Shown here in pieces: positions 35,935 through 45,977 of a stretch of 64,000 nucleotides of DNA. The notes below the pieces were generated by a model. The model did no database searches and was not told where the DNA came from. It was given only the letters and a program-made list of their open reading frames with translations. This DNA is from Phytophthora quininea (taxonomy: Eukaryota > Oomycota > Peronosporomycetes > Peronosporales > Peronosporaceae): contig JAAVTG010000644.1 of NCBI GenBank assembly GCA_011947345.1, positions 62,001 through 126,000 of the forward strand, written 5' to 3'. Each line of letters starts with the position of its first letter. The stretch's first letter is position 1. Made by a program: the position numbers and the translations under genes.

Positions 35935-36798
35935 TTTGTCGGCTCAAGTCGGAGGACCGACAGGCGGCGTGAGTGAGTGTTGAGTGTCGAGTGGCGCGTG
36001 CAGGCGCAAGTCGTGTAGCAGCGTAGACGACCAGCTAACCAGTCGAGTTCTGCAAGGGCAATCGAATGCTTTAGACGCACTGCACGGGCTCTGGTCGTGC
36101 GAGTCGACACGCATTGTTGTTGCTCTCGCCGTTGCTTTCGCCACTGCGGCGCCCCTTGCACTGCAGATGATCCGCTTGCAACTTACAACGCGATGACAGC
36201 CGTCCCACGGCTCGGTCCGCCCTGGAAGAGCCCTCCACGCGGGGCTCATATAAATCACCGCCCCAATTTTCTCGGCACGCGTTGCAAAGCCTTCGGTCTC
36301 GCTATCGCTGTGGAGTGGACTGTTACAGCTTGGTAGTCGCCACTTCCACTGCCGTTGCGAGGCAGATCTCAGTCGGGTGTAGCTGGAACCGGTCTGGGCG
36401 AAACGAGGCTGGAATCAAGCAGTCGAAATGAAAGCCCACCAGACCGGGGCCTGTCCGCTTACGACCCCTCGAAAAGCTTCGATAGACGAAGGCGCTTTCG
36501 CCAGTGGGCGGTGCGTGGGATCGCTCTCGGCGACAGCCCCACGATCGCGAGGGTGTGGTGGACCCGGCTGCAACAGAGCCCGTGGGCGACACGACACGGC
36601 TCCTGATCAGCGACCGATCTGCGCGATTCGACCACTACACCCGAGGGATGTCGATCAGATAGATAGCAGCGACAATGGTCGACCCGTTAAATAGTGGGGG
36701 TGTATTGAGCTCAGTCTAAACATGCAGCGATATGGTACGCTAGGCTGCAGCGGACGCCACGGGTTTGAACATCGAAGACACGCATCTGCTGTTGCAGT

Positions 36799-37460
36799 CT
36801 AGTGGTCGGCGGCCATGCAGTCCAACGGCAGCCGTGCGAACGCGCGGCCGGCTTCCGTGAGCTCGACGCCGTCGCTGCTGTGGCCGAGCATGGTCATCGT
36901 CTTCGCGGCGGCCGCGGCGTCTGCGGCGGCACTCGAGGACCAGCGCGCCGTGGGCGACCGACTCCGACTGGACGGGGAGCGACCGGCCTTCGCGCGAGCC
37001 AAGGCGCGCTCGCGGCGGATCCGTTGGGCGTCCTCGCGCGAGATGGCGGAGCAGTCGATGGCGTTCTTCTTGGACTTCATGAGCCGGTAGGGCCAGACGA
37101 TGCCGAGGCGGCGGCAGTTGCGCTTGATGGTGACCGTGGCCACGCCGAGCTGCTGCGCGGCCTCGCGCTGGGACATATGAAAGTACTTGGCCATCTCCTC
37201 GGTGGTGAAGTCGAACACGACGCGGCTCTTGCGGGTCTTCTTGAGGGGCTGGCGACGGGGTGGGCGCGCGGCATGGAGCCGCTGCTCGTTGGCGATGCCA
37301 GCGACGACACTGCCATCGCGGTGGTGGGGGTCGCCGAGATCATGGCCGGCTGCAGACTGCGGAAGACGGCCGATCCGCAGTGCAGCGGGTGCGCGACGTT
37401 AAACGTGAGCGGCGCGGTGGGGCACAGCGGGAACGACATGCTGCTTCGAGTGGTGATCAT
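36799..37460 (-). CDS. RWP-RK domain protein, left copy
   Basis: A putative DNA-binding protein, identical to the copy at 44451-45112. The RWP-RK domain runs FDFTTEEMAKYFHMSQREA, GVATVTIKRNCRRLG, VWPYRLMKSKK; the signature RWPxRK appears as VWPYRL. The C-terminus is Arg/Ser-rich, then Ala-rich, ending CMAADH at TAG (36799). The domain frame has no ATG upstream. The neighbouring frame has ATG at 37460 and stays open up to it. The two frames join either by one extra C in a C4 run (about 37257-37260) or by a 95-base GT-AG intron (37310-37404). Function in oomycetes is unknown; RWP-RK proteins elsewhere are transcription factors in nitrogen response and gametogenesis. Confidence 0.75.
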
Positions 37461-37667
37461 TGAGGCGGCGGGGTCTGGCGGGAGATCGCGTGTGGGACAC
37501 GGGGCGAATTCGCGAATGCCTTCTCTGTGCGAGCTGCCGAAACGCGATCTCCGATGGCAGCCCCGGCCGAGTTGGCTCGAATTCCAGCCGCGGGGGTCAG
37601 TGCGGGCCCGGACGCTGATCGGCGCTGACACACACTTGCAGGGCCCTCGCCTGTCGCGGCCGGCATC

Positions 37668-38177
37668 TTAGTCGCAGACGCGGCGCGCGCGAGTCTTGCT
37701 TGGGCGAGCGTTCAGCGACGGACTGGCAACATATTTGCCGCGGCGCACGGGCTCTTTGAAGCTGGAATAAGATGGCCCTCCCACTTTTGCTAGCAACACC
37801 CCGAAAACCAGCGAACGCACATGGCTTCGCGGCCAATTCACGAGTTTCCGTGTATCGCCGGCGCTGGCCTGAGGCAAGATCGGGCTGCGGCGGCCACGCG
37901 TCCTGGCGGTCGGTAACGCTTTGAGGCAGCCACTTGTGTGCGCGAGTGTGCTTCTGCCACCCTCGGCGGGCTCACCCAGACGCGCCACCTGGTGCAGCGG
38001 ACGCGGGCTGCTCCGGACGAGCGCCTCGCTAGCGGTGTCCGAGGATGCAGTCGATCTGGACGCAGCGGGGTCGAAGCCAAGGCACCGGTAGGGCGAGGTA
38101 TCGGCAGATCGCTCGACCGGGGCCTCCTTCTCAAGAAGATCGTCGTCTTCAGCGCCTCGATTGCGTGCGGATAGCAT
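37668..38177 (-). CDS. Unknown GC-rich ORF in the left arm
   Basis: An open frame of 169 codons (ATG 38177), identical in the other arm. It is Arg/Ser/Ala/Pro-rich with overlapping open frames, no recognised domain and no signal peptide. High GC content alone could keep such a frame open. It is included because it is the longest frame between the RWP-RK gene and the arm end. Confidence 0.2.
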   Translation of the reverse strand: MLSARNRGAEDDDLLEKEAPVERSADTSPYRCLGFDPAASRSTASSDTASEALVRSSPRPLHQVARLGEPAEGGRSTLAHTSGCLKALPTARTRGRRSPILPQASAGDTRKLVNWPRSHVRSLVFGVLLAKVGGPSYSSFKEPVRRGKYVASPSLNARPSKTRARRVCD

Positions 38178-38694
38178 CCAGGGACATGCAACCCGCACTC
38201 GCTCGCCAACCGGGAGACAAGCAACGGCAACGGCGATGGATCGCCTTTAGCGACACCCAAGCGCAGCCTCCGCCGCCAGGACAGCGCACCGTTCGACGCC
38301 GCTTCTCCCCGCCGACACTACCAGCGAAAATCTGGGTCACCACGGTTTTCAGCCGTTTCCCATCGTCACCGCCAGGCTCGACAGGCCCCGGCCGAGCATA
38401 CTCTTCGCATACGCGAGCCCGAAAGGAACTTTGACTCGCTCTTTTCGAGCCCCAGCTCGATTCAGCAGCTCTGCTAACTTTCGGCGCCTGGACACTAGCT
38501 TCTGACTCGCGGGGTTGCTCGCTCGAGCGAGTCGCGGCAACCCCAAAGGCCACCCGCGAACGAGATTTTCGGCGGGTGGGGCAAGCGCGTTGCTGGGCAC
38601 TTCTCGAGCACTGCTACGTTTGCTGCAGGTGTCCGCAGCACCGATGGACAAGCATGCTCAGCGTGGACGACGACGTTTAGCATTGATTTCGTTT

Positions 38695-39286
38695 GGTTTT
38701 CTGTAAAACTGAAAATGGTCTGGACTGAATGAGTGTCCATGTGCGCGGAATCACTAGCGCAAAAAATCCGACCTGTTGATGCGGAACGGAATGGAGGCCT
38801 GTCAAACCTTAAAGGCACACGCAGTTGGGCCTATCCATAATAGCGTCGTCCTGTCACTGGGAAGCTTTTCAGCAGAATAAGATTGTGTGGTGTAGGAAGA
38901 ACGGCGTCCGAACTCATCTGCCCACTTTCGGGGGCTCTGCAAGCTCGTTAAGCGTGCCAGGCGCCGCCCTCTGGCCAATTGAGCCCCGAGGCCTGTTATT
39001 GGATCGCATGATTGGCGAGTGGGCCACCATCAGCCGATCTTGCATCCGTGTGGGTTTGTTCAGCGCCACAAGGGTTTGTCAGTCCAAATTGTCTTCGTTC
39101 TCAGCAGGCCAAACTGTTCAGGAAACCCGACATACTGGTGGTCCTGGGGACTCGGTGGCACACGCAGTCGCAATCAGCACATCGAGAGGACTTTCAAAAA
39201 TATGAGGACGGCCACTTGTTGTGCGAGATGTGAGTGAGCGGATTCATCGGCACCAGGCAACAGTGTGCTCTTCTCCAGAGTTAGAA
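38695..39286. other. Spacer of the inverted repeat, left part
   Basis: No gene. From about 39225 it matches the 3' flank of the 52 kb effector (GTGAGCGG.TTCATCG, then AGTGTGCTCTTC; compare 51972-52040), up to the Mutator-like insertion at 39295. Confidence 0.5.
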
Positions 39287-39294
39287 ATCTTTTT

Positions 39295-42200
39295 GGGACG
39301 GGCTAAATTTCGAGTGACATCGGCAGAAGTCAGAGTTAGCTTAGAAAAAGGATGAAATTCGAGTAAGTGGATTGTGAGAAAGAAGACTTTCAAGAAAGCA
39401 TGGTGAAGGCTTTGATTCGAGTAAGTCGTCAAATGTAAAAGGAAAATGAAAGCACAATAGCTTTGGGTCGATCGTAAGTAAAAGACAAAATGGCATTTTT
39501 AGTGATACAGTGCCAAAAGCAGGAAAAACACACTGCAACGAAACATGAAAGAATGCATCTGGACCTGAAACGTACTCAAAGCGAGCAAAACAAGCCTGAT
39601 CGCTAGTACGGGACTATCCCCGCAACGTCCACTCCGTGAATGTAGGCAAAGTGGACACACTCTGTCAGCTCTTAACACTCCATTTTGATCTGGGTGTCGT
39701 TCGAGAACTTTACCACCCAGAAAAAATTCCTTCCTCCTCACCCCAGGACATAACTCTGCCGAGAAGATTTTGTGGCAAGTCAGCGCCACCAGTCGATGAC
39801 AACTCGACCGTGAATTCACGCATGACGTTCCAATGGAGCGGCTTAGCTGGAAGCTTGAGGAAATCTTGGATCAGAACGTCGACTGAGAAACGATGCATGT
39901 TGTCTCCACCCCTGTTGAGTGCCCCTGGTCTCTTCCGTTGACCTCCGGGTAGCTTTTGAGTCGGCAACGCCTTCATCATGCCAACAATGCTGATTTCATT
40001 TTGCAGAGCCATGGCTGCCAGGACATGGGAACACTGCCATCCTGTCTGTGCAAACATTGCACAATCACAAGCATACTTCGCTCTAACAGCGATGATCTAC
40101 CACGAGGCACACGTTAGCAGTCATGTAAAGCCAAAAACTTGTGCAGTAGTCGTACCTGTTCCCTGCAAATTGTCGCTGCTGGTACAAGTGATTGCAATGG
40201 GTCGGCATGCAATACCCGCACTTGGTGGATCGACAAGCACTTCAATTCTGCTGTATGAACAGTAATGTCGGATGGAAGCCTCCCGACCACAAATCGTCTA
40301 AAGCTGCAAGCACAAACGACATTACTTGTCAAACTTTGAATGCTGAACAAGACGACACTTACACTGTAGCGCGAATTCGGGTTAGCGCAGAACTGTGAAT
40401 GTTGCCGGCTGAGGCTACAAATTTCGTTGCATTGAACAAGATCGCTTTGACAATCTTGGAGCGGGGGTCTTTGACCACGTAATGGTTTTTTTATCATGCA
40501 GCAGCCTTTGAGCCCGTACAACGGCTTCACCAACAAGAGAACCTGCACAGACATCACAACACAATTTAGCGAACTGGATGACACAACCAAAACGGAGACG
40601 GTACCTTCACAAAAATGATGCATGCGCTGTTGGGTCTCACGGAGCTCTTCATGAGCTAGTACGCTTGGAAGCGAGTCGTTCAAAACCACTGCTGTACTCG
40701 CGCGTAGTGTACCTACGCAAGATTTCTTAATCACTCGATGGTGCGCCTCGAGCGCGTTTTGCGATGGCGTGGTACCAGGAACAGCAGCAGCATAGAACCA
40801 ATTGCCCCACGTATCGCCCATGTAGTACTTGCAAAACCACTCAGCATAGGCGATTTCACCTTGGTCTTTCCAGAACCGCACGAACACCTCTGCTAACGCT
40901 CTGAATTGTTTCTGTGACCGAGCCTTGCTCAAATAACGGATGTCGGGCAGGATGTTATTGTCGTAAAACTCCGGGTCTTCGAGCAATTTTGACATCTCCT
41001 TGCTCTTGCGAACTAGATGAGGGTAGCAATTGAGAAGCACAATGCTTGGCCACACTTCCTTGAACGCGTTTGCGATATACTGGGCACGATCCAGACTACC
41101 AAACGACAACGAGAGGTCAATATCAAACAGCATCGAAGCAAATTTTCGCGCACAGCGGAACATTGTAGCATAAGCTTGGTGCTCGGTCTTCACGAACATA
41201 TACATCCAGGGCATAAATGTCTTCGAGTATCGTTTGCGGATATAATGAGTCGTGTAAGTGCCGAAGTCGACAAGTGTCCACCCGCCTTCCGAGTCATGTT
41301 AGATTCGCTTAAAAATAATCCAAGATATTTGAATAAACGTACCAAAGTGAAGTATATAAGTTCCACCTGTGACGCCGAGAACACCGTCATCTTTCTGGTC
41401 ATTGAAACTATGCACGATGTTCCGAAATGCATGACGTGACGTCAAAATTAGTCCGAACGACTTCGTTGGGAGTCCGTCGTCACCCATGGCATCGTGTTCG
41501 AAGCATCCAAAGACTACGAGACCATGCTTAAACTCGCTGCTTCGATTTTGAAACGCGGCTGCGTCGCTTTCAGCATCCCAACGCAATTGTGCTTCTGTGG
41601 CGCCAAAAAATCGGCTCTTGACGAGCATAGGTGGCCGTAAGCCCATTCTAACAGCACTGCAAAGTTGTTAATTTCCCAGTCACCTACAAAAGTAGTTGTA
41701 GTGAGGAAAATGATCGTGTAGCAGGAAAAAAACACCGATTACGTACCAGCCAGTCTTTTCGCACGGCTGCCTTAAGCGCTTTCAACTTATTCTGCTCTGG
41801 AACGTGTTTCAATCGACCGGGTTGGTTTGCATATCAGCCCAGAAGTATTTTTCTGCACTTTTGTGGGCCCGCCCCTATGAGAATGTCTTCAACCTCCATC
41901 AAAATGGAACCATGAATCCCTCTGCGGCGGACTTCCACATTGGTGTCACCGTGCTTGCCAGTTTCTTCTAACACATACTGCTATTTGTGGTGTTCATCGC
42001 GCGACTTGTACAAGCGCAAATACTTCGAACAATCTTCGTGGGAGACACATTGGTAAATACGGGTGCCGTGTCCGTATTTCCCGTAGTTGTACCGGTACTT
42101 GTAAAACGACTCGTCGTGTACGTCAATGCCAATCTTGGCCTCCTTAAAGCTGCTGAAAACGTGACAGACATCAAAGCGTTGAGACAGGTGGCTATCGCCT

Positions 42201-42469
42201 TCACAGAACGCTTCACCTTCTTCATCAGACGAACCGAAAAGTCGCTGGCGCTGTCGTCGTTGTCACTGCTCATTGAGAGAGCGAATTCTCCAGTGAAGTG
42301 GACCAAAATGCACATCGACAAAAGATGGTTGGTGGTGGTCATACTCGAAGCTCATCCATTCACTGTCTACTCGAACATCACCATCTTGTGCTAGCTGTCA
42401 CTCTAACCGCAGCCTTTTTTCACAATTACTCGCAAATTGGCCGATCTTCCTCTTTGTTAAGCCGCACCC
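39295..42469 (-). mobile_element. Mutator-like element (MULE) with 8-bp target duplication
   Basis: The target-site duplication is ATCTTTTT at 39287-39294 and 42470-42477. The terminal inverted repeats start GGGACGGGCTAAA (left) and GGGTGCGGCTTAA (right, reverse complement), with 19 of 30 positions matching without gaps. The size (3175 bp) and TSD length fit MULEs. The flanks on both sides match the DNA downstream of the 52 kb effector, where the site is empty (about 52065). The element therefore inserted just 3' of an effector copy. Confidence 0.85.
39720..42340 (-). pseudogene. MULE transposase with SWIM zinc finger, degenerate
   Basis: N-terminal region (about 42160-41960): an FAR1-like segment with FYKYRYNYGKYGHGTR. 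Next come LRPPMLVKSRFFGATEAQLR (about 41640), HYIRKRYSKTFMPWMYMFVK and TEHQAYATMF (about 41240-41150), then LDRAQYIANAFKEVWPS and NCYPHLVRK of the MULE transposase core. Near 40060-40010 is the SWIM finger CDCAMFAQTGWQCSH. A tail to about 39720 ends the protein. At least three frames are used and the region at 40650-40100 between core and SWIM is degraded, so it cannot act autonomously. A few of the breaks could be introns. Confidence 0.82.
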
Positions 42470-42567
42470 ATCTTTTTTAGTTCCAGAATAACTCTGTGGG
42501 CAAAGTTCTCAACTACCAGTACATACCAAGTACTCTCTTGGGTAAAGGTCCAGGCTAAGACTTGCAC

Positions 42568-42760
42568 TCAACCTAGCGTCAGCTTTAACATGCTTACGCA
42601 GCTTTGTAAGAACAAGTATGCAGGGTCGTTCAGAATCCCTACTTCTTGGCGGTAGGTTCTTGATTCTAAGCTTGGCTCGCGGTCGGGAAAAGCAAAAGTG
42701 AGAGCTACGCAGGTGAGCTTGAGCTGCTTGCCTCACAAGACTGACCTTTTCGATGGTGAT
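42568..42760 (-). pseudogene. Gutted RxLR effector copy: last codons fused to promoter
   Basis: On the minus strand the 42640-42568 stretch encodes NDPAYLFLQSCVSMLK and ends at TGA. It matches the C-terminus of the 52 kb effector (KDPAYMFWQSYVTFLR). Immediately upstream (42650-42760) is the effector 5' flank, including the Inr-like TCACTTTTGCTTTT (42688-42701 region), colinear with 32920-33010 and 52821-52911. Signal peptide, RxLR and WY regions are all deleted. Confidence 0.7.
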
Positions 42761-43733
42761 CTGCCGTTCGCAAATCAGCTACGACAATGATCATGTAGGT
42801 ATGACGTACTACATCATTATACTTTCGCTGTTATGCATGACACAAGCCGAGGAGACTTGTCGATCGTTCTACCGATCCTCCCAGTGGCGGACGACCGGCT
42901 ACGAAACACCAGAGCTGCTTCGCGAAAGCTGAAGCCGACAACGACGCTGTCTTCGCCTGCCTGACACCAGTGCCGACACCAGCATCGCGTTAACAACATC
43001 AGCTGCATCATCTATGACCGCGTCAACACGGAATCAACATTGTCAGCGCCGGCGCCTTCATAATCTCCGCCAACGGGTGGCGAAGCGAAGAAATCGGGCG
43101 ATGCCACAGGGCTAGCCGGAGTACGGGTAGACTAACGTTTAAAAACTCACATCGCAATTTGAATTAGCGCGCAAACGTCGTAAGTTGTACTGTAAATCCA
43201 AATGGCTATCGGCGAAAACGAAATCAATGCTAAACGTCGTCGTCCACGCTGAGCATGCTTGTCCATCGGTGCTGCGGACACCTGCAGCAAACGTAGCAGT
43301 GCTCGAGAAGTGCCCAGCAACGCGCTTGCCCCACCCGCCGAAAATCTCGTTCGCGGGTGGCCTTTTGGGGTTGCCGCGACTCGCTCGAGCGAGCAACCCC
43401 GCGAGTCAGAAGCTAGTGTCCAGGCGCCGAAAGTTAGCAGAGCTGCTGAATCGAGCTGGGGCTCGAAAAGAGCGAGTCAAAGTTCCTTTCGGGCTCGCGT
43501 ATGCGAAGAGTATGCTCGGCCGGGGCCTGTCGAGCCTGGCGGTGACGATGGGAAACGGCTGAAAACCGTGGTGACCCAGATTTTCGCTGGTAGTGTCGGC
43601 GGGGAGAAGCGGCGTCGAACGGTGCGCTGTCCTGGCGGCGGAGGCTGCGCTTGGGTGTCGCTAAAGGCGATCCATCGCCGTTGCCGTTGCTTGTCTCCCG
43701 GTTGGCGAGCGAGTGCGGGTTGCATGTCCCTGG

Positions 43734-44243
43734 ATGCTATCCGCACGCAATCGAGGCGCTGAAGACGACGATCTTCTTGAGAAGGAGGCCCCGGTCGAGC
43801 GATCTGCCGATACCTCGCCCTACCGGTGCCTTGGCTTCGACCCCGCTGCGTCCAGATCGACTGCATCCTCGGACACCGCTAGCGAGGCGCTCGTCCGGAG
43901 CAGCCCGCGTCCGCTGCACCAGGTGGCGCGTCTGGGTGAGCCCGCCGAGGGTGGCAGAAGCACACTCGCGCACACAAGTGGCTGCCTCAAAGCGTTACCG
44001 ACCGCCAGGACGCGTGGCCGCCGCAGCCCGATCTTGCCTCAGGCCAGCGCCGGCGATACACGGAAACTCGTGAATTGGCCGCGAAGCCATGTGCGTTCGC
44101 TGGTTTTCGGGGTGTTGCTAGCAAAAGTGGGAGGGCCATCTTATTCCAGCTTCAAAGAGCCCGTGCGCCGCGGCAAATATGTTGCCAGTCCGTCGCTGAA
44201 CGCTCGCCCAAGCAAGACTCGCGCGCGCCGCGTCTGCGACTAA
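43734..44243 (+). CDS. Unknown GC-rich ORF in the right arm
   Basis: The same 169-codon frame as 37668-38177, ending RVCD at TAA... with no recognised domain. It could be a chance frame in GC-rich DNA upstream of the RWP-RK gene. Confidence 0.2.
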   Translation: MLSARNRGAEDDDLLEKEAPVERSADTSPYRCLGFDPAASRSTASSDTASEALVRSSPRPLHQVARLGEPAEGGRSTLAHTSGCLKALPTARTRGRRSPILPQASAGDTRKLVNWPRSHVRSLVFGVLLAKVGGPSYSSFKEPVRRGKYVASPSLNARPSKTRARRVCD

Positions 44244-44450
44244 GATGCCGGCCGCGACAGGCGAGGGCCCTGCAAGTGTGTGTCAGCGCCGATCAGCGTC
44301 CGGGCCCGCACTGACCCCCGCGGCTGGAATTCGAGCCAACTCGGCCGGGGCCGCCATCGGAGATCGCGTTTCGGCAGCTCGCACAGAGAAGGCATTCGCG
44401 AATTCGCCCCGTGTCCCACACGCGATCTCCCGCCAGACCCCGCCGCCTCA

Positions 44451-45112
44451 ATGATCACCACTCGAAGCAGCATGTCGTTCCCGCTGTGCCCCACCGCGCC
44501 GCTCACGTTTAACGTCGCGCACCCGCTGCACTGCGGATCGGCCGTCTTCCGCAGTCTGCAGCCGGCCATGATCTCGGCGACCCCCACCACCGCGATGGCA
44601 GTGTCGTCGCTGGCATCGCCAACGAGCAGCGGCTCCATGCCGCGCGCCCACCCCGTCGCCAGCCCCTCAAGAAGACCCGCAAGAGCCGCGTCGTGTTCGA
44701 CTTCACCACCGAGGAGATGGCCAAGTACTTTCATATGTCCCAGCGCGAGGCCGCGCAGCAGCTCGGCGTGGCCACGGTCACCATCAAGCGCAACTGCCGC
44801 CGCCTCGGCATCGTCTGGCCCTACCGGCTCATGAAGTCCAAGAAGAACGCCATCGACTGCTCCGCCATCTCGCGCGAGGACGCCCAACGGATCCGCCGCG
44901 AGCGCGCCTTGGCTCGCGCGAAGGCCGGTCGCTCCCCGTCCAGTCGGAGTCGGTCGCCCACGGCGCGCTGGTCCTCGAGTGCCGCCGCAGACGCCGCGGC
45001 CGCCGCGAAGACGATGACCATGCTCGGCCACAGCAGCGACGGCGTCGAGCTCACGGAAGCCGGCCGCGCGTTCGCACGGCTGCCGTTGGACTGCATGGCC
45101 GCCGACCACTAG
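44451..45112 (+). CDS. RWP-RK domain protein, right copy
   Basis: ATG 44451 opens a Ser/Thr/Pro-rich N-terminus. The RWP-RK domain (about 44672-44850) lies in the frame one base earlier: KKTRKSRVVFDFTTEEMAKY, a helix-turn-helix-like stretch QREAAQQLGVATVTIKRN, then WPYRLMKSKKN. An SR-rich and Ala-rich tail follows, ending at TAG 45112. Two models join the frames: a missing C in the C4 run at 44651-44654 (favoured, since host genes in this window repeatedly show this), or an intron at 44507-44601 with GT and AG ends. The gene is convergent with RIC1 (865 bases between the stops). Being duplicated with almost no divergence, both copies may be expressed. Expected to bind DNA in the nucleus. Confidence 0.78.
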
Positions 45113-45977
45113 ACTGCAACAGCAGATGCGTGTCTTCGATGTTCAAACCCGTGGCGTCCGCTGTAGCCTAGCGTACCATATCGCTGCATGTTTAGACTGA
45201 GCTCAATACACCCCCACTATTTAACGGGTCGACCATTGTCGCTGCTATCTATCTGATCGACATCCCTCGGGTGTAGTGGTCGAATCGCGCAGATCGGTCG
45301 CTGATCAGGAGCCGTGTCGTGTCGCCCACGGGCTCTGTTGCAGCCGGGTCCACCACACCCTCGCGATCGTGGGGCTGTCGCCGAGAGCGATCCCACGCAC
45401 CGCCCACTGGCGAAAGCGCCTTCGTCTATCGAAGCTTTTCGAGGGGGTCGTAAGCGGACAGGCCCCGGTCTGGTGGGCTTTCATTTCGACTGCTTGATTC
45501 CAGCCTCGTTTCGCCCAGACCGGTTCCAGCTACACCCGACTGAGATCTGCCTCGCAACGGCAGTGGAAGTGGCGACTACCAAGCTGTAACAGTCCACTCC
45601 ACAGCGATAGCGAGACCGAAGGCTTTGCAACGCGTGCCGAGAAAATTGGGGCGGTGATTTATATGAGCCCCGCGTGGAGGGCTCTTCCAGGGCGGACCGA
45701 GCCGTGGGACGGCTGTCATCGCGTTGTAAGTTGCAAGCGGATCATCTGCAGTGCAAGGGGCGCCGCAGTGGCGAAAGCAACGGCGAGAGCAACAACAATG
45801 CGTGTCGACTCGCACGACCAGAGCCCGTGCAGTGCGTCTAAAGCATTCGATTGCCCTTGCAGAACTCGACTGGTTAGCTGGTCGTCTACGCTGCTACACG
45901 ACTTGCGCCTGCACGCGCCACTCGACACTCAACACTCACTCACGCCGCCTGTCGGTCCTCCGACTTGAACCGACAAA
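45113..45977. other. Intergenic DNA between the RWP-RK and RIC1 stops
   Basis: No gene seen. It is present in both arms. A TATA-like TTTATATG occurs at 45658-45665 without an associated ORF. Confidence 0.4.

Larger units (their letters stand above)
35848..38694 (+). repeat. Left arm of a large near-identical inverted repeat
   Basis: This is the reverse complement of 43216-46064. Paired coordinates sum to 81911-81912 throughout, so the arms differ by about one base in length. The indel is C4 here versus C5 in the other arm (about 36470). One substitution was seen near 37559 (A versus G). The outermost 25 or so bases (35848-35872) are more diverged. The arm contains, from outside in, a copy of the last RIC1 exon, an RWP-RK gene and a GC-rich stretch. 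Confidence 0.95.

Noticed and set aside
36802..37671. 289-codon plus-strand ORF opposite the RWP-RK gene
   Set aside because: It is antisense to the RWP-RK domain with no recognisable motif; a GC-rich shadow frame.
43734..44243. A conserved new protein in the inverted-repeat arms
   Set aside because: Identity between the arms reflects recent duplication, not selection. The region is GC-rich with overlapping open frames on both strands, so I keep it only as a low-confidence ORF.
44507..44601. 95-base intron in RWP-RK as the sole explanation
   Set aside because: It works on paper, but no branch-like CTAAC/CTGAC was seen near the acceptor, and a missing base in a C4 run fits the window-wide pattern better. 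Kept as an alternative.
44280..44834. 184-codon ORF overlapping the RWP-RK domain
   Set aside because: Past about 44650 it is the out-of-frame shadow of the RWP-RK coding sequence. Only its N-terminal part may belong to that gene.
45255..45345. tRNA-like GTAGTGGTCGAATCG sequence
   Set aside because: A TGGT-like box is present, but no acceptor stem, T-arm GTTCRA box or cloverleaf could be formed.
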